A stretch of 64,000 bases of DNA from Lachnospiraceae bacterium (GTDB lineage Bacteria; Bacillota; Clostridia; Lachnospirales; Lachnospiraceae). The stretch is taken from positions 1 through 64,000 of the forward strand of contig JAHZAV010000010.1 of assembly GCA_019423745.1 (NCBI GenBank). Direction: 5' to 3'. The position numbers and the translations under genes were made by a program. Shown piece by piece: positions 16,132 to 25,471 of this stretch; the stretch's first letter is position 1, and each line of letters starts with the position of its first letter. Below the pieces are notes generated by a model. The model saw nothing but the letters and a program-made list of their open reading frames with translations. It ran no database searches and was not told the DNA's origin.

Positions 16132-17043
16132 ATGATATGGAAACTTGGAGAAAGGCTGGAACAGATTGAAGCAGAAACATGGAAGCAGACAAAGCCTCCG
16201 GCAGTATTTCTCACTGATTCCAAAAATGCACGTCAGGATTTGGAGATGGCGGGTATACAGTATGAAAATGAAATACAGACGAATAAGATCGGTTTCTGTA
16301 AATTAGAAACACAGCAGGAATGCCTGGCGGGTACACTTTGTATTCCCAGGCTTTTAGACGTGCTTGGAAGCAGATACCGAATTTACTTTTTCATTAATCA
16401 GGATCATGTTGTACTGGTAGATGATGAGGATTTTTCTTTGAGATTGATACGAAGAATTAAAAGAAAAAAAGCTCATCAAGGTGAGACTAAGGAAAGATTT
16501 ATTTATAATTTTATAGCTGAATTTATGAGTAGGGATCAGGAAATTTTGATGCAGTACGAGAAAATCCTTATGCACATGGAAGAAGAGGTTATGCAGGGGA
16601 AAATTGACAATTTTCAGAAGGAATTGATGCCTATACGAAGAAAGCTTTTGACACTTCGGGGATATTATGATGAAATGATGGATATGGGTACTGATCTGGA
16701 GGAAAACGAGAACGGTTTTTTCGCCAAGAAACAACTGAAATATTTTGGAACCCTGGCTAATCGAGCAGATCGTCTGATGGGGCGGACAGCACACCTTTTA
16801 GAATATGCACAGCAAGTAAGAGATTTGTATCAGGCACAGGTGGATGCAAAACAGAACAATAATATGCAATTTTTGACTGTTTTGTCCACCATTTTCTTTC
16901 CTCTTACGTTAATTACCGGGTGGTATGGCATGAATTTTGAAAACATGCCGGAACTACAAAGCGGATATCCCGGTGTGATTATACTTAGCCTGATAGTTAT
17001 TATCGTTTGTATTTTAATTTTTAAAAAGAAAAAGATTCTTTAG
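16132..17043 (+). CDS. corA: CorA-family divalent cation transporter
   Basis: A 303-residue channel subunit for Mg2+ and related ions. It has a large N-terminal cytosolic domain, a long helix (about 200-250) and two C-terminal membrane segments (about 247-267 and 281-298) separated by the signature YGMNFENMPEL. The C-terminus is basic (KKKKIL), as in the family. It lies 13 bp after ppk1; pairing cation transport with polyphosphate makes sense because polyphosphate is stored as a Mg salt, but this is inference. Confidence 0.9.
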   Translation: MIWKLGERLEQIEAETWKQTKPPAVFLTDSKNARQDLEMAGIQYENEIQTNKIGFCKLETQQECLAGTLCIPRLLDVLGSRYRIYFFINQDHVVLVDDEDFSLRLIRRIKRKKAHQGETKERFIYNFIAEFMSRDQEILMQYEKILMHMEEEVMQGKIDNFQKELMPIRRKLLTLRGYYDEMMDMGTDLEENENGFFAKKQLKYFGTLANRADRLMGRTAHLLEYAQQVRDLYQAQVDAKQNNNMQFLTVLSTIFFPLTLITGWYGMNFENMPELQSGYPGVIILSLIVIIVCILIFKKKKIL

Positions 17044-17079
17044 ACCAGTAAAAAGGTTGGTATATGAACAGAATATACG

Positions 17080-19002
17080 TTATTCCTGGGAGGCAAGAGC
17101 CTCCCATTTTTCATATAATTCCTCCAGTTTAGCTGCAATATCAGCCTTCTCTCTGGCAAGTTCCTGGCAGCGCATGGAATTAGTATAGACCTCTTCCATG
17201 GTCATTAAATCATCAATCTGTCCATTTCTTTCCTCAAGAGAAGTAATGTGGTCCTCAGTTTTTTTCAGATCATTTTGTCTTTTACGTTCACGAGCCTTTG
17301 CTTCTTTTTGTTCCTGCCAGCTTAATTTGGATTCAGATACTGTTTCAGTAGAATCGATACTATCACAGACAGAAGTTGTGGTATATGCAGCGGTAAGTTC
17401 CTCACGCTTTTCCAGATAATAATCATAGTTACCGATATAATTGATGAAAGTCTGGTTGACCAATTCCAGAATCCGGGTGGCTGTCTGATTAATAAAATAT
17501 CGGTCATGAGATACATAGAGAACAGTACCACTGTAGTTGTTAAGGGCATTTTCCAGAATTTCCTTGGATGCAATATCCAGATGATTAGTAGGCTCGTCGA
17601 GGATGAGGAAATTCGCTTCGGAAAGCATAAGTTTTGCCAGGGAGACACGTCCGCGTTCTCCACCGCTTAAATCACCAATCAGTTTAAAAACATCGTCTCC
17701 TGTAAAGAGGAAAGCAGCAAGCATATTACGAATTTCTGTATTGGTAAGGGAAGGATAGTCATCAGAAATTTCTTCAAATACCGTTTTTTCCATATGCAGA
17801 ACATGATGTTCCTGATCATAGTAACCAATATGGACATTTGTTCCTAGCGTAAAACTCCCACTGTCAGCAGGCAGAACCCGGTTCAGGATTTTCAGAAGCG
17901 TTGTTTTTCCAGTTCCGTTATCTCCAATTACTGCAACGTGTTCTCCACGTTTGATTTCAAAGTTGATATCCTTAAAAAGAGGCTGGCCGGGAAACGATTT
18001 ACTTAAGTGTTCCACAGAAAGGACATCATTTCCGCTGACGCAAGATGGTTCTAATACCAGGTGAATATCCGTCTTTTGCTCTACAGGTTTTTCAATACGC
18101 TCTATTTTCTCCAGCATTTTCTCGCGGCTTTCTGCTCGTTTGATTGATTTTTCTCTGTTGAAGGAGCGAAGCTTTTCAATGACTGCTTCCTGATGGCGGA
18201 TTTCCTGTTGCTGATTAAGATATTCCTTCATTTTAGCTTCACGGATTTGCTGCTTTTTATGGGAATAGTCTGTATAATTTCCCAGATAAGTCATAATGGC
18301 ACCTTGTTCAATTTCAATTACTTTTGTGACCACTTTATTAAGAAAATACCGGTCATGAGAAACGATGAGTACAGCGCCTGTATAGTTGAGAAGATATGTC
18401 TCCAGCCAAGAGATGGAATGGAGATCCAGGTGGTTAGTAGGCTCATCCAGAAGAAGGACATCCGGTTTGGTTAAAAGTAATTTTCCTAATGCGACCCGTG
18501 TTTTCTGTCCACCGGAGAGTGTGTCTACCGGTTTGGAAAATTCACCTTCTGCAAATCCAAGTCCTTTAAGAACGCCCGTAATTTCACTTTCATATGCATA
18601 ACCGTTTTCACGATCAAAACGATCTGATAGTCGGTGATAGGTATTTAAACGTTCATTAAGAGTTTCTCCTGTAAGAGAAGGAAGCTCCTGTTCGATTCGG
18701 CGGATTTCTTTTTCCAAGGCAATGATATCTGCTTTGGCGGTACGTACTTCTTCATAAATCGTATTTCCACTGGCAAGTTCCTGATGCTGGGAAAGGTAGC
18801 CCAAAGATTTTCCTTTTGCCAAAGTAACATTACCGGCGTCAAGGGGCAGTTCTCCAACTATCATTTTAAGTATAGTTGATTTACCGGCTCCATTGATGCC
18901 AACAAGAGCTGCTTTTTCATGTTCCTCTATATGAAAGGAACCATTTTTTACAATGATATCCTCTCCAAATGCTTTTTCTATTGAATGACATGCTAGTATC
19001 AT
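17080..19002 (-). CDS. ABC-F family ATPase (ribosome-associated)
   Basis: A 640-residue soluble protein with two ABC domains and no membrane segments. Domain 1 has GINGAGKSTILKM, LSGGQKTRVALGKLLL and LLLDEPTNHLDL; a charged linker follows (about 240-315); domain 2 has GDNGTGKTTLLKIL, LSGGERGRVSLAKLML and LDEPTNHLD; a C-terminal coiled coil (about 545-635) is rich in E/K/R. This is the Uup/YdiF/YkpA layout of translation factors. Start 19002 (MILACHSIEKAF) follows GGAGG by 8 nt; the in-frame start at 19050 lies in the promoter and is excluded. Antibiotic resistance versus housekeeping roles cannot be told apart here. Confidence 0.92.
   Translation of the reverse strand: MILACHSIEKAFGEDIIVKNGSFHIEEHEKAALVGINGAGKSTILKMIVGELPLDAGNVTLAKGKSLGYLSQHQELASGNTIYEEVRTAKADIIALEKEIRRIEQELPSLTGETLNERLNTYHRLSDRFDRENGYAYESEITGVLKGLGFAEGEFSKPVDTLSGGQKTRVALGKLLLTKPDVLLLDEPTNHLDLHSISWLETYLLNYTGAVLIVSHDRYFLNKVVTKVIEIEQGAIMTYLGNYTDYSHKKQQIREAKMKEYLNQQQEIRHQEAVIEKLRSFNREKSIKRAESREKMLEKIERIEKPVEQKTDIHLVLEPSCVSGNDVLSVEHLSKSFPGQPLFKDINFEIKRGEHVAVIGDNGTGKTTLLKILNRVLPADSGSFTLGTNVHIGYYDQEHHVLHMEKTVFEEISDDYPSLTNTEIRNMLAAFLFTGDDVFKLIGDLSGGERGRVSLAKLMLSEANFLILDEPTNHLDIASKEILENALNNYSGTVLYVSHDRYFINQTATRILELVNQTFINYIGNYDYYLEKREELTAAYTTTSVCDSIDSTETVSESKLSWQEQKEAKARERKRQNDLKKTEDHITSLEERNGQIDDLMTMEEVYTNSMRCQELAREKADIAAKLEELYEKWEALASQE
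17087..17111 (+). terminator. Terminator of corA inside the ABC-F 3' coding end
   Basis: TGGGAGGC and GCCTCCCA around a 4-nt loop, then TTTTT on the plus strand. It lies within the last codons of the convergent ABC-F gene. Confidence 0.75.
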
Positions 19003-19021
19003 ATGATATACCTCCGGGACT

Positions 19022-19050
19022 ATTATATCGGTGAACTGGATAAGTGTCAA
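19022..19050 (-). promoter_or_regulatory. Promoter of the ABC-F gene
   Basis: On the minus strand TTGACA (19045-19050), 17-bp spacer, TATAAT (19022-19027): full consensus. The start codon is only about 20 nt past the -10 box, giving a very short leader. Confidence 0.85.
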
Positions 19051-19096
19051 TTTATAAGAAAACTAAATAACTAAACCAACTTTTCCGAACAAAAAT

Positions 19097-19125
19097 TTGA
19101 CTTTGAACAAACAATTCTATATAAT
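19097..19125 (+). promoter_or_regulatory. Promoter of rex
   Basis: TTGACT (19097-19102), 17-bp spacer, TATAAT (19120-19125). Divergent from the ABC-F promoter with about 46 bp between the -35 boxes. No complete Rex operator is visible here. Confidence 0.75.
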
Positions 19126-19157
19126 GTGTTTAGAAAAAGATTGAGAAGGTGAGAAGA

Positions 19158-19808
19158 GTGGAAAGCAGAGAAATTTCGCAGGCGGTAATACGGAGGCTTC
19201 CAAGATATTACAGGTATTTAGGAGAACTGCTTGAAAATGGGGTAGAGCGTATCTCTTCAAATGATTTAAGCAAGAGAATGCAAGTAACTGCATCTCAGAT
19301 TCGGCAGGATTTAAATAATTTTGGTGGTTTTGGCCAGCAGGGATATGGATATAATGTGAAATATCTATATACGGAGATAGGAAAGATCCTAGGCTTGGAA
19401 GAAGAACATGGTATGATTATTATTGGAGCAGGAAATTTGGGGCATGCTCTGGCAAATCATGCAGGTTTTGAAAAGAGAGGATTTGTGCTAAAAGGTATTT
19501 TTGATATTAATCCTACTTTACGGGGAATGACAATTCGTGGTGTGCCTATTTACATGATGGATGAACTGGAAGATTTTGTGAAGAATAGCGATATTGAAAT
19601 CGGAATCCTCACCATACCAAAGACAAAGGCAATTGAAGTTGCCAATCAATTGGTAGACTATGGAGTAAAAGCAATCTGGAATTTTGCCCATACAGATTTA
19701 AATCTGCCAGATAACGTGATTGTAGAGAATGTCCATTTGTCAGAAAGTCTGATGAGATTATCCTATAACATTAGCCGTTATAATGAGGAACATAAAACTG
19801 AAAAATAG
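19158..19808 (+). CDS. rex: Redox-sensing transcriptional repressor Rex
   Basis: Senses the NADH/NAD+ ratio and represses fermentation and hydrogen-metabolism genes. The 216-residue protein has the N-terminal winged helix ISQAVIRRLPRYYRYL, SSNDLSKRMQVTASQIRQDL and the wing GGFGQQGYGYNV, then the Rossmann NADH-binding motif IIGAGNLGHALANH and a C-terminal swap helix. GTG 19158 is preferred because AAGGTGA sits 5-10 nt upstream; GTG 19149 is an alternative adding three residues. A Rex-like site overlaps the [FeFe]-hydrogenase promoter at 47.26 kb. Confidence 0.95.
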   Translation: MESREISQAVIRRLPRYYRYLGELLENGVERISSNDLSKRMQVTASQIRQDLNNFGGFGQQGYGYNVKYLYTEIGKILGLEEEHGMIIIGAGNLGHALANHAGFEKRGFVLKGIFDINPTLRGMTIRGVPIYMMDELEDFVKNSDIEIGILTIPKTKAIEVANQLVDYGVKAIWNFAHTDLNLPDNVIVENVHLSESLMRLSYNISRYNEEHKTEK

Positions 19809-19835
19809 CGGAAACATTACAGCGTGTGAGGTAAG

Positions 19836-19873
19836 CGTGTGCGAAAGGACAGGCTTTCTTTACACGTTTTTTT
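19836..19873 (+). terminator. Terminator after rex
   Basis: CGTGT/ACACG and GAAAG/CTTTC form a two-part stem (19836-19866) followed by seven Ts. Confidence 0.7.
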
Positions 19874-19902
19874 AAAAAATTAATAAAAGGGGGCTGGATA
19901 AT

Positions 19903-21402
19903 ATGAAATATTTGCCGGATGGAAGACAGATGAAAGCAGCGGATGGATTTACAATACGGGAGAAAAAGATGCCATCCCTTATTCTGATGGAGAGGGCAGC
20001 AAGGACATTTGTGGAAACCATATGTGAGATGGAAGCAGATCTGTCAGAGGTATGTGTTGTATGTGGATCCGGAAATAATGGAGGAGGCGGATTTGCTATT
20101 GCAAGACTTTTATTGGAAAGAGGAGCAAAAGTGACAGCCTTTATGGTGGGAAATTCTGACCATTGTACAGAAGAAACGACTAGGCAAATCCAGCTTTTTC
20201 AGGAAGCAGGAGGAATTATCGAAGAAGGATTTACAGAAAGAAAGTGCAGCCTGCTAATTGATGCAGTGTTTGGAGCAGGGCTGAGCAGACGAGTAGAGGG
20301 TACTTATTTGGAATGTATTCAGTCGATGAACCGATCAGAAGGGTGGAAAGTGGCTGTCGATATTCCCTCCGGCGTTTCTACATCTACCGGGGCTGTTGCG
20401 ACTGATGCTTTCCGTGCAGATCTGACCATCAGCTTCCAATGCGAAAAACTCGGATGCGCTCTTTATCCGGGAAGAGAATTTGCAGGAGAAGTTAAAGTGA
20501 CGGATATAGGAGTAGATGTATCTGGAATGCCAGGGGATCGAGATGTAGCCTATGCACTGGAACCTGCAGATATTGCTGAAATGTTGCCAAAACGCAGAGA
20601 AAATTCTCACAAAGGAAATTATGGAAAGGTTTTAATTATTGCTGGAAGCAAGGGAATGGCTGGAGCGGCATATTTAGGAGCATTGGCAGCTTATAATACG
20701 GGAGCTGGTCTTGTGCAGATCTATACCCCTGAAGATAATAGGGTTATACTGCAGACTCTTTTGCCGGAAGCTATTATCCGTTGTTATGATTTCTTTGATG
20801 AACGAGAACTTCTACAGCTTTTGAAATGGGCTGATGTGGTAAGCATTGGGTCTGGTCTTGGAACCAGTGATAAATCCAGAAGAATTTTGCAGACAACCAT
20901 TGAAAATGTGGAAGTCCCTTGTATTATAGATGCTGATGGATTAAATCTTTTATCTGAACATAGCCGATATATGAAAAAGCTTGCCCGCGGTCAGTTTATT
21001 TTTACCCCACATATGAAGGAAATGTCCAGGATTACAAGAAAGTCAGTAGAAGAGCTGCAAAGCAGTCGGATGGAAATATTAAAACAGTTTGCCGGAGAAT
21101 ATGATATTACGTGCGTATTAAAAGATGCCCGTACTTGTATTTTCAGCCCGGGGGAACATCCATTTGTGAATTTGTCTGGAAATGCAGCTATGGCAAAGGC
21201 AGGAAGTGGAGATGTTCTTGCCGGAGTTATTACAGGTTTTCTTGCCCAAAAGATGTCTTGCTTTGATGCTGCCGTGCTTGGAGTTTACATTCATGGGCTG
21301 GCAGGAGATGAGGCTAAAAAATTAAAAGGAAGCTACAGCGTACTAGCCAGAGATCTGGCAGAAAATATAGGGACTGTTTTAAAAAGACTGGAGGAAAAAT
21401 AG
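19903..21402 (+). CDS. nnrD: Bifunctional NAD(P)H-hydrate epimerase / ADP-dependent dehydratase
   Basis: Repairs damaged NAD(P)H hydrates. The 499-residue fusion has an N-terminal YjeF_N epimerase domain (about 1-215; VCGSGNNGGGGFAIARLL, DIPSGVSTSTG) and a C-terminal ribokinase-like dehydratase domain (about 235-495; GNYGKVLIIAGSKGMAGAAYL, FTPHMKEMSRI, AKAGSGDVLAGVITGFLA). GGGGG lies upstream of the ATG. alr starts 1 nt after its stop, so the two are cotranslated. Confidence 0.94.
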   Translation: MKYLPDGRQMKAADGFTIREKKMPSLILMERAARTFVETICEMEADLSEVCVVCGSGNNGGGGFAIARLLLERGAKVTAFMVGNSDHCTEETTRQIQLFQEAGGIIEEGFTERKCSLLIDAVFGAGLSRRVEGTYLECIQSMNRSEGWKVAVDIPSGVSTSTGAVATDAFRADLTISFQCEKLGCALYPGREFAGEVKVTDIGVDVSGMPGDRDVAYALEPADIAEMLPKRRENSHKGNYGKVLIIAGSKGMAGAAYLGALAAYNTGAGLVQIYTPEDNRVILQTLLPEAIIRCYDFFDERELLQLLKWADVVSIGSGLGTSDKSRRILQTTIENVEVPCIIDADGLNLLSEHSRYMKKLARGQFIFTPHMKEMSRITRKSVEELQSSRMEILKQFAGEYDITCVLKDARTCIFSPGEHPFVNLSGNAAMAKAGSGDVLAGVITGFLAQKMSCFDAAVLGVYIHGLAGDEAKKLKGSYSVLARDLAENIGTVLKRLEEK

Positions 21403-21403
21403 A

Positions 21404-22573
21404 ATGAAAAATTACAGCAGAGTTTGCGCTCGAATAGATTTGGATGCAGTGGAATATAATCTGGATATGATGAAACGGAACATTATGGAAGAGACCAAAA
21501 TGATTGGCGTGGTCAAGACGGATGGATACGGACATGGCGCTTCGCAGATTGCCAAATATGTTATGGAAAATAAGGATTATATTTGGGGATATGCCGTTGC
21601 TACATTAGATGAGGCTGTTTTACTGAAAAAGAATAATATAAAAAAGCCAATTCTTGTTCTGGGATGCATTTTCCCAGATCAACGGGACGATATGATACAG
21701 CATGAAATAAGAATGACCTGCTATACTTTGGAAATGGCTAAGGATGTTTCTGAGAGAGCAGAACGACTAAATAAAAAAGCTTATATCCATATTAAGTTGG
21801 ATACAGGAATGTCCAGGCTGGGCTTCCAGATTACAGAAGAGGGTGTGGAGGAGATATGTCAGATTGCTGCTTTGCCTAACCTGGTGCTTGAAGGAATGTA
21901 TTCTCATTTTGCTACAGCAGATGAGACAGATAAAACTTTTACTAAAAAGCAGTTAGAACGTTACAACTGGATGAAGACGAGACTGGAAGATCAACAGATT
22001 ACGTTCCAGTATTATCATTGCTCCAACAGTGCCGGTATCATAGATGTAAAGGAAGCGAATATGGATCTTGTAAGAGCAGGTATTTCTATTTATGGATTGT
22101 ATCCATCTGCGGAAGTAGAAAAGAAGAATGTGCCTCTTAAACCGGCTCTAGAACTGATTACTCATGTGGCCCATGTAAAATGGGTGGATGAAGGAACTAC
22201 AGTCAGCTATGGCTGTACTTATGTGACCAAAAAAAGAACCAAAATTGCGACCATTCCGGTGGGATATGGAGACGGTTATCCGAGAAGCCTCTCTAATAAA
22301 GGATATGTCCTGATTCATGGAAAGAAAGCAGCAATTTTGGGGCGTGTATGTATGGATCAGTTTATGGTTGATGTTACAGAAATAGAAGATGTAAAATTTG
22401 GGGACAGAGTAACTTTAGTGGGAGCGGATCAAGGCGAAGAACTTCCGGTAGAAATTCTGAGTGATCTGTCCGGCAGATTCAATTATGAGTTTGTGTGTGA
22501 TCTTGGGAAAAGAATACCAAGAGAATTTATCCGGCACGGAAAAGTTGTTGAGCAAATGGACTATTTTGCATAG
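21404..22573 (+). CDS. alr: Alanine racemase
   Basis: PLP enzyme making D-alanine for peptidoglycan. The 389-residue protein has the PLP lysine in GVVKTDGYGHGA (near residue 38) and, in the C-terminal domain, the catalytic tyrosine region VSYGCTYVTKKRTKIATIPVG and VCMDQFMVDVT. Length and fold order are normal. It follows nnrD with 1 nt between genes and precedes mazF, the same alr-toxin neighbourhood seen in Bacillus. Confidence 0.95.
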   Translation: MKNYSRVCARIDLDAVEYNLDMMKRNIMEETKMIGVVKTDGYGHGASQIAKYVMENKDYIWGYAVATLDEAVLLKKNNIKKPILVLGCIFPDQRDDMIQHEIRMTCYTLEMAKDVSERAERLNKKAYIHIKLDTGMSRLGFQITEEGVEEICQIAALPNLVLEGMYSHFATADETDKTFTKKQLERYNWMKTRLEDQQITFQYYHCSNSAGIIDVKEANMDLVRAGISIYGLYPSAEVEKKNVPLKPALELITHVAHVKWVDEGTTVSYGCTYVTKKRTKIATIPVGYGDGYPRSLSNKGYVLIHGKKAAILGRVCMDQFMVDVTEIEDVKFGDRVTLVGADQGEELPVEILSDLSGRFNYEFVCDLGKRIPREFIRHGKVVEQMDYFA

Positions 22574-22658
22574 AATCCTAATGATGCATACTTTGGAATA
22601 CATTCGAAAAAGCTGGCAATACTAGAAATATCTTAAGCAAATCGGAGTGTGAACAAAG

Positions 22659-23006
22659 GTGCAGGTGAAGCGAGGAGACATTTATTATGCAGATTTAAGT
22701 CCGGTAGTAGGGTCCGAACAAGGAGGAGTGAGACCAGTACTGATTATTCAGAACAATATTGGAAACAGACACAGTCCTACTGTCATATGTGCAGCCATTA
22801 CATCACGCATGAATAAGGCAAAACTTCCAACGCATGTGGAGATAGATGCCGGCAGATATCAGATTGTAAAAAATTCTGTTATATTGCTGGAACAGATAAG
22901 AACTATTGATAAAAGAAGGCTGAAGGATATGGTGTGCCATTTGGATAAAGAACTAATGAATAAAGTCGATGAAGCATTGAAAATTAGTTTTGAGCTTCAT
23001 ACATAA
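22659..23006 (+). CDS. mazF: MazF/PemK-family endoribonuclease toxin
   Basis: A 115-residue protein closely matching the EndoA/MazF family (known to cut mRNA at short single-stranded sites): KRGDIYYADLSPVVGSEQGG, RPVLIIQNNIGNRHSPTVI, TSRMNKAKLPTHVEI, LEQIRTIDKRRL. The GTG at 22659 gives MQVKRG, matching family starts such as MIVKRG; GTG 22665 is an alternative. In Bacillus the antitoxin gene sits between alr and the toxin, but the 85 bp here hold no reading frame for one. The antitoxin must be elsewhere, or the protein has another role. Confidence 0.9.
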   Translation: MQVKRGDIYYADLSPVVGSEQGGVRPVLIIQNNIGNRHSPTVICAAITSRMNKAKLPTHVEIDAGRYQIVKNSVILLEQIRTIDKRRLKDMVCHLDKELMNKVDEALKISFELHT

Positions 23007-23033
23007 TAGCAAAGGAGCAGGAGACGAAAAATT

Positions 23034-23828
23034 ATGGAAGAAGGCAGTTTGTTTCAGAGGATGAAACAGATTTTTCAAGGAGATGATGAAGAAAAAGAAG
23101 CTTTGGGGCAGGAGGCTGCAGAGCTGATACGTAATATTTTCCGTTATATGGATAAGGACGCCAAGGATATTATGACTCACAGGCGTGATATTGTGGCTAT
23201 AGATGGGGAAGAAACCTTAGAGGAAGCTTTGAAATTTATGCTTGAAGAGAGTTATTCCAGATTCCCTATCTATCATGAAGATATAGATGGGATTATTGGA
23301 ACCATGCATCTTAGAGAGGCAATGAGGTGTTATTTCGATAAAGAACAGAGGCAAAAGCCAGTCAGAGAACTGGAAGATTACATACGTCCGGTTACATTTA
23401 TCCCAGAGACAAAGAGTATTGATACATTGTTTAAAGAAATGCAGGCTGGAAAACAACATGTTGTAATTGTACTGGATGAGTATGGCCAGACAGCAGGGCT
23501 TGTGGCAATGGAAGATATTCTGGAAGAGATTGTAGGAAATATTCTTGATGAGTATGACGAAGAAGAGGAAATGCTGACACAAAGCGCAGACGGCTCTATG
23601 TTGGCCAATGGTTTTATGGATCTGGAAGATCTGGAAGACAGCTTAAAGATCAGTTTCGACAAAGAAGAATATGAAACTTTGAATGGATTCCTTATTGATC
23701 AGTTAGATCGGATACCGGCAGAAGATGAGCACTGTGCAGTAGAGTACGAAGGATATTGTTTTACAATTCTTTCTGTGGACAATAATGCAATTCAATCAGT
23801 TAAGATTGAAAAAATATCCAAGGAGTGA
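23034..23828 (+). CDS. CBS-pair and CorC/HlyC-domain protein without membrane domain
   Basis: A 264-residue soluble protein of the hemolysin-C/CorC group. After an acidic N-terminus it has VMTH-like DIMTHRRDIVAID, two CBS repeats (about 45-170, including SRFPIYHEDIDGIIGTMHLR and HVVIVLDEYGQTAGLVAMEDILEEIVG split across the second), and a C-terminal CorC_HlyC transporter-associated domain (about 185-262). The DUF21 membrane domain of full-length relatives is missing, so it is probably a regulatory or ion-homeostasis accessory. It follows mazF by 27 bp. Function is uncertain. Confidence 0.8.
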   Translation: MEEGSLFQRMKQIFQGDDEEKEALGQEAAELIRNIFRYMDKDAKDIMTHRRDIVAIDGEETLEEALKFMLEESYSRFPIYHEDIDGIIGTMHLREAMRCYFDKEQRQKPVRELEDYIRPVTFIPETKSIDTLFKEMQAGKQHVVIVLDEYGQTAGLVAMEDILEEIVGNILDEYDEEEEMLTQSADGSMLANGFMDLEDLEDSLKISFDKEEYETLNGFLIDQLDRIPAEDEHCAVEYEGYCFTILSVDNNAIQSVKIEKISKE

Positions 23829-23941
23829 TAGAATAGAAAAAGTGTGAATAGTGTCTGAGAGTAAAGACAACTTATTGTATTTGAGGTAGATTGTTTTTCA
23901 TTCAGATACTGAAAAGGATAAATGCAAGGAGAGAGAAGAAC

Positions 23942-24673
23942 ATGTCAGGACATTCAAAGTTTGCCAATATTAAACATAAAAAGGAAAAAAATGATGCAGC
24001 AAAGGGTAAGATTTTTACGAAGATTGGGAAAGAGCTGGCAGTAGCAGTCAAAGAAGGCGGAAGCGCTGATCCAGCTAATAACAGCAGACTTCGGGATGTT
24101 ATTGCGAAGGCAAAAGCCAACAATATGCCCAATGATACAATCGAAAGAAATATTAAGAAGGCAGATGGAGATGCTAACTCTGCTAATTATGAATATATTA
24201 CATATGAAGGATATGGACCGGGAGGAACAGCGATTATCGTAGAAGCGCTTACAGATAATAAGAATCGTACTGCTTCTAATGTAAAAAGTGCATTTACAAA
24301 GGGAAGCGGAAATGTAGGAACTCCTGGATGTGTGTCATTTATGTTTGACAAAAAAGGTCAGATTATTGTTGCAAAAGAAGAGTACGAAGGAGATGCAGAT
24401 GATCTGATGATGCAGGCATTGGACGCTGGGGCTGAAGATTTTGCAGAAGAGGAAGACAGCTATGAAATATTGACAGCGCCGGAAGATTTCAGTGCAGTTC
24501 GTCTTGCTTTGGAAGAAGCAGGAATTGTTATGGCACAGGCAGAAGTAACAATGATTCCACAGACATGGGTGGAATTATCAGATGAAAAAGATATTCAGAA
24601 TATTCAAAAGACATTGGATCTTCTGGATGACGACGATGATGTACAGGACGTTTACCATAACTGGGACGCGTAG
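23942..24673 (+). CDS. yebC: YebC/PmpR-family (TACO1-like) protein
   Basis: A 243-residue protein with the highly conserved start MSGHSKFANIKHKKEKNDA, followed by RLRDVIAKAKANNMPNDTIERNIK, YEGYGPGG and SDNKNRTA-type (here TDNKNRTAS) motifs. The family is known both as transcriptional regulators and as factors aiding translation of proline-rich stretches. The start at 23942 has AAGGAGAG upstream and matches the family; the in-frame upstream ATG at 23891 does not. A CFI-box gene follows after 9 bp. Confidence 0.95.
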   Translation: MSGHSKFANIKHKKEKNDAAKGKIFTKIGKELAVAVKEGGSADPANNSRLRDVIAKAKANNMPNDTIERNIKKADGDANSANYEYITYEGYGPGGTAIIVEALTDNKNRTASNVKSAFTKGSGNVGTPGCVSFMFDKKGQIIVAKEEYEGDADDLMMQALDAGAEDFAEEEDSYEILTAPEDFSAVRLALEEAGIVMAQAEVTMIPQTWVELSDEKDIQNIQKTLDLLDDDDDVQDVYHNWDA

Positions 24674-24682
24674 GTGACTTTT

Positions 24683-25456
24683 ATGGAACTGGAATATTTA
24701 GAAGAATTAAAGAAAGAATTGGTGGATTTTTTCATAGAGACGCAGGAATATCGCCAGTATTTTAAGCGGAAACTTTATGAAGAAAAATTTGAGAAATGTT
24801 ATGAAGACCACAGAGAGATGATTGAAAGAATTGTTCGGGGCTGTGAAGAAGCAGATGATAGCGAGTCTGTTTTAGAGGAATTGGCCGGGGCAATTCCGGA
24901 ATATGCCCATGGACAGATAAATGCACAGAAAAGCCGGGGGAAAAGAGAAGGTCTTATTGTTGATTATAATATGTCAATGGTGACATTTGTCATACCGATT
25001 CTTGGGCATAACAGGAATGATTTGTGTGATAGATTAGTTGATCTTATGATTAAAAAGTGGAACGTGAGTCCCATTACAATGAGAATCCAGAAGTCAGAAT
25101 ATGATAAGTTGAAAAACGGCTTTCGTTCCCGTTTATGTTATATTACAACTGCTGTCTGTGAAAGCAGAAACCAGTCTGATGACTGTTATGAGCTGAATCT
25201 TTTAAGAGATTATCGAGACAGCTATCTTGCGGCAGATCGGAACGGGAAATTATTGATTGAAGAATATTATAACGTTGCGCCTACTATCGTAAACCGCATA
25301 AATAAAGAAAAAAATTCCAGCGAAATTTACGAGAAAATTTATCAGCAGTATCTTCAGAAATGTGTTCATCTGATTGAAGAAGGAAAAATGGAAGAATGCG
25401 GCGAGATTTATACTCGAATGGTAGAAGAGTTGGAAAAAAAATACTTATTTTCTTAG
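24683..25456 (+). CDS. Uncharacterised CFI-box-like protein
   Basis: A 257-residue protein I do not recognise as a characterised family. The N-terminal half is charged and helical. Residues 152-205 resemble the CFI-box motif found at C-termini of otherwise unrelated proteins: CYITTAVCES, then a spacer, LNLLRDYRDSYLA, a glycine, LIEEYYNVAPTIV. In typical CFI boxes this is CFIATAxxG...LRxFRDxxL...YYxxSP. Here it is followed by about 50 more residues. No signal peptide or membrane segment. The ATG 24683 is 9 bp after yebC; a GTG at 24674 is a less likely start. Cotranscription with yebC is probable. Function unknown. Confidence 0.7.
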   Translation: MELEYLEELKKELVDFFIETQEYRQYFKRKLYEEKFEKCYEDHREMIERIVRGCEEADDSESVLEELAGAIPEYAHGQINAQKSRGKREGLIVDYNMSMVTFVIPILGHNRNDLCDRLVDLMIKKWNVSPITMRIQKSEYDKLKNGFRSRLCYITTAVCESRNQSDDCYELNLLRDYRDSYLAADRNGKLLIEEYYNVAPTIVNRINKEKNSSEIYEKIYQQYLQKCVHLIEEGKMEECGEIYTRMVEELEKKYLFS

Positions 25457-25471
25457 AAGGAGGAGTTAAAA

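Noticed and set aside
19003..19050. Extended ABC-F start at 19050
   Set aside because: It coincides with the -35 box of the gene's own promoter.
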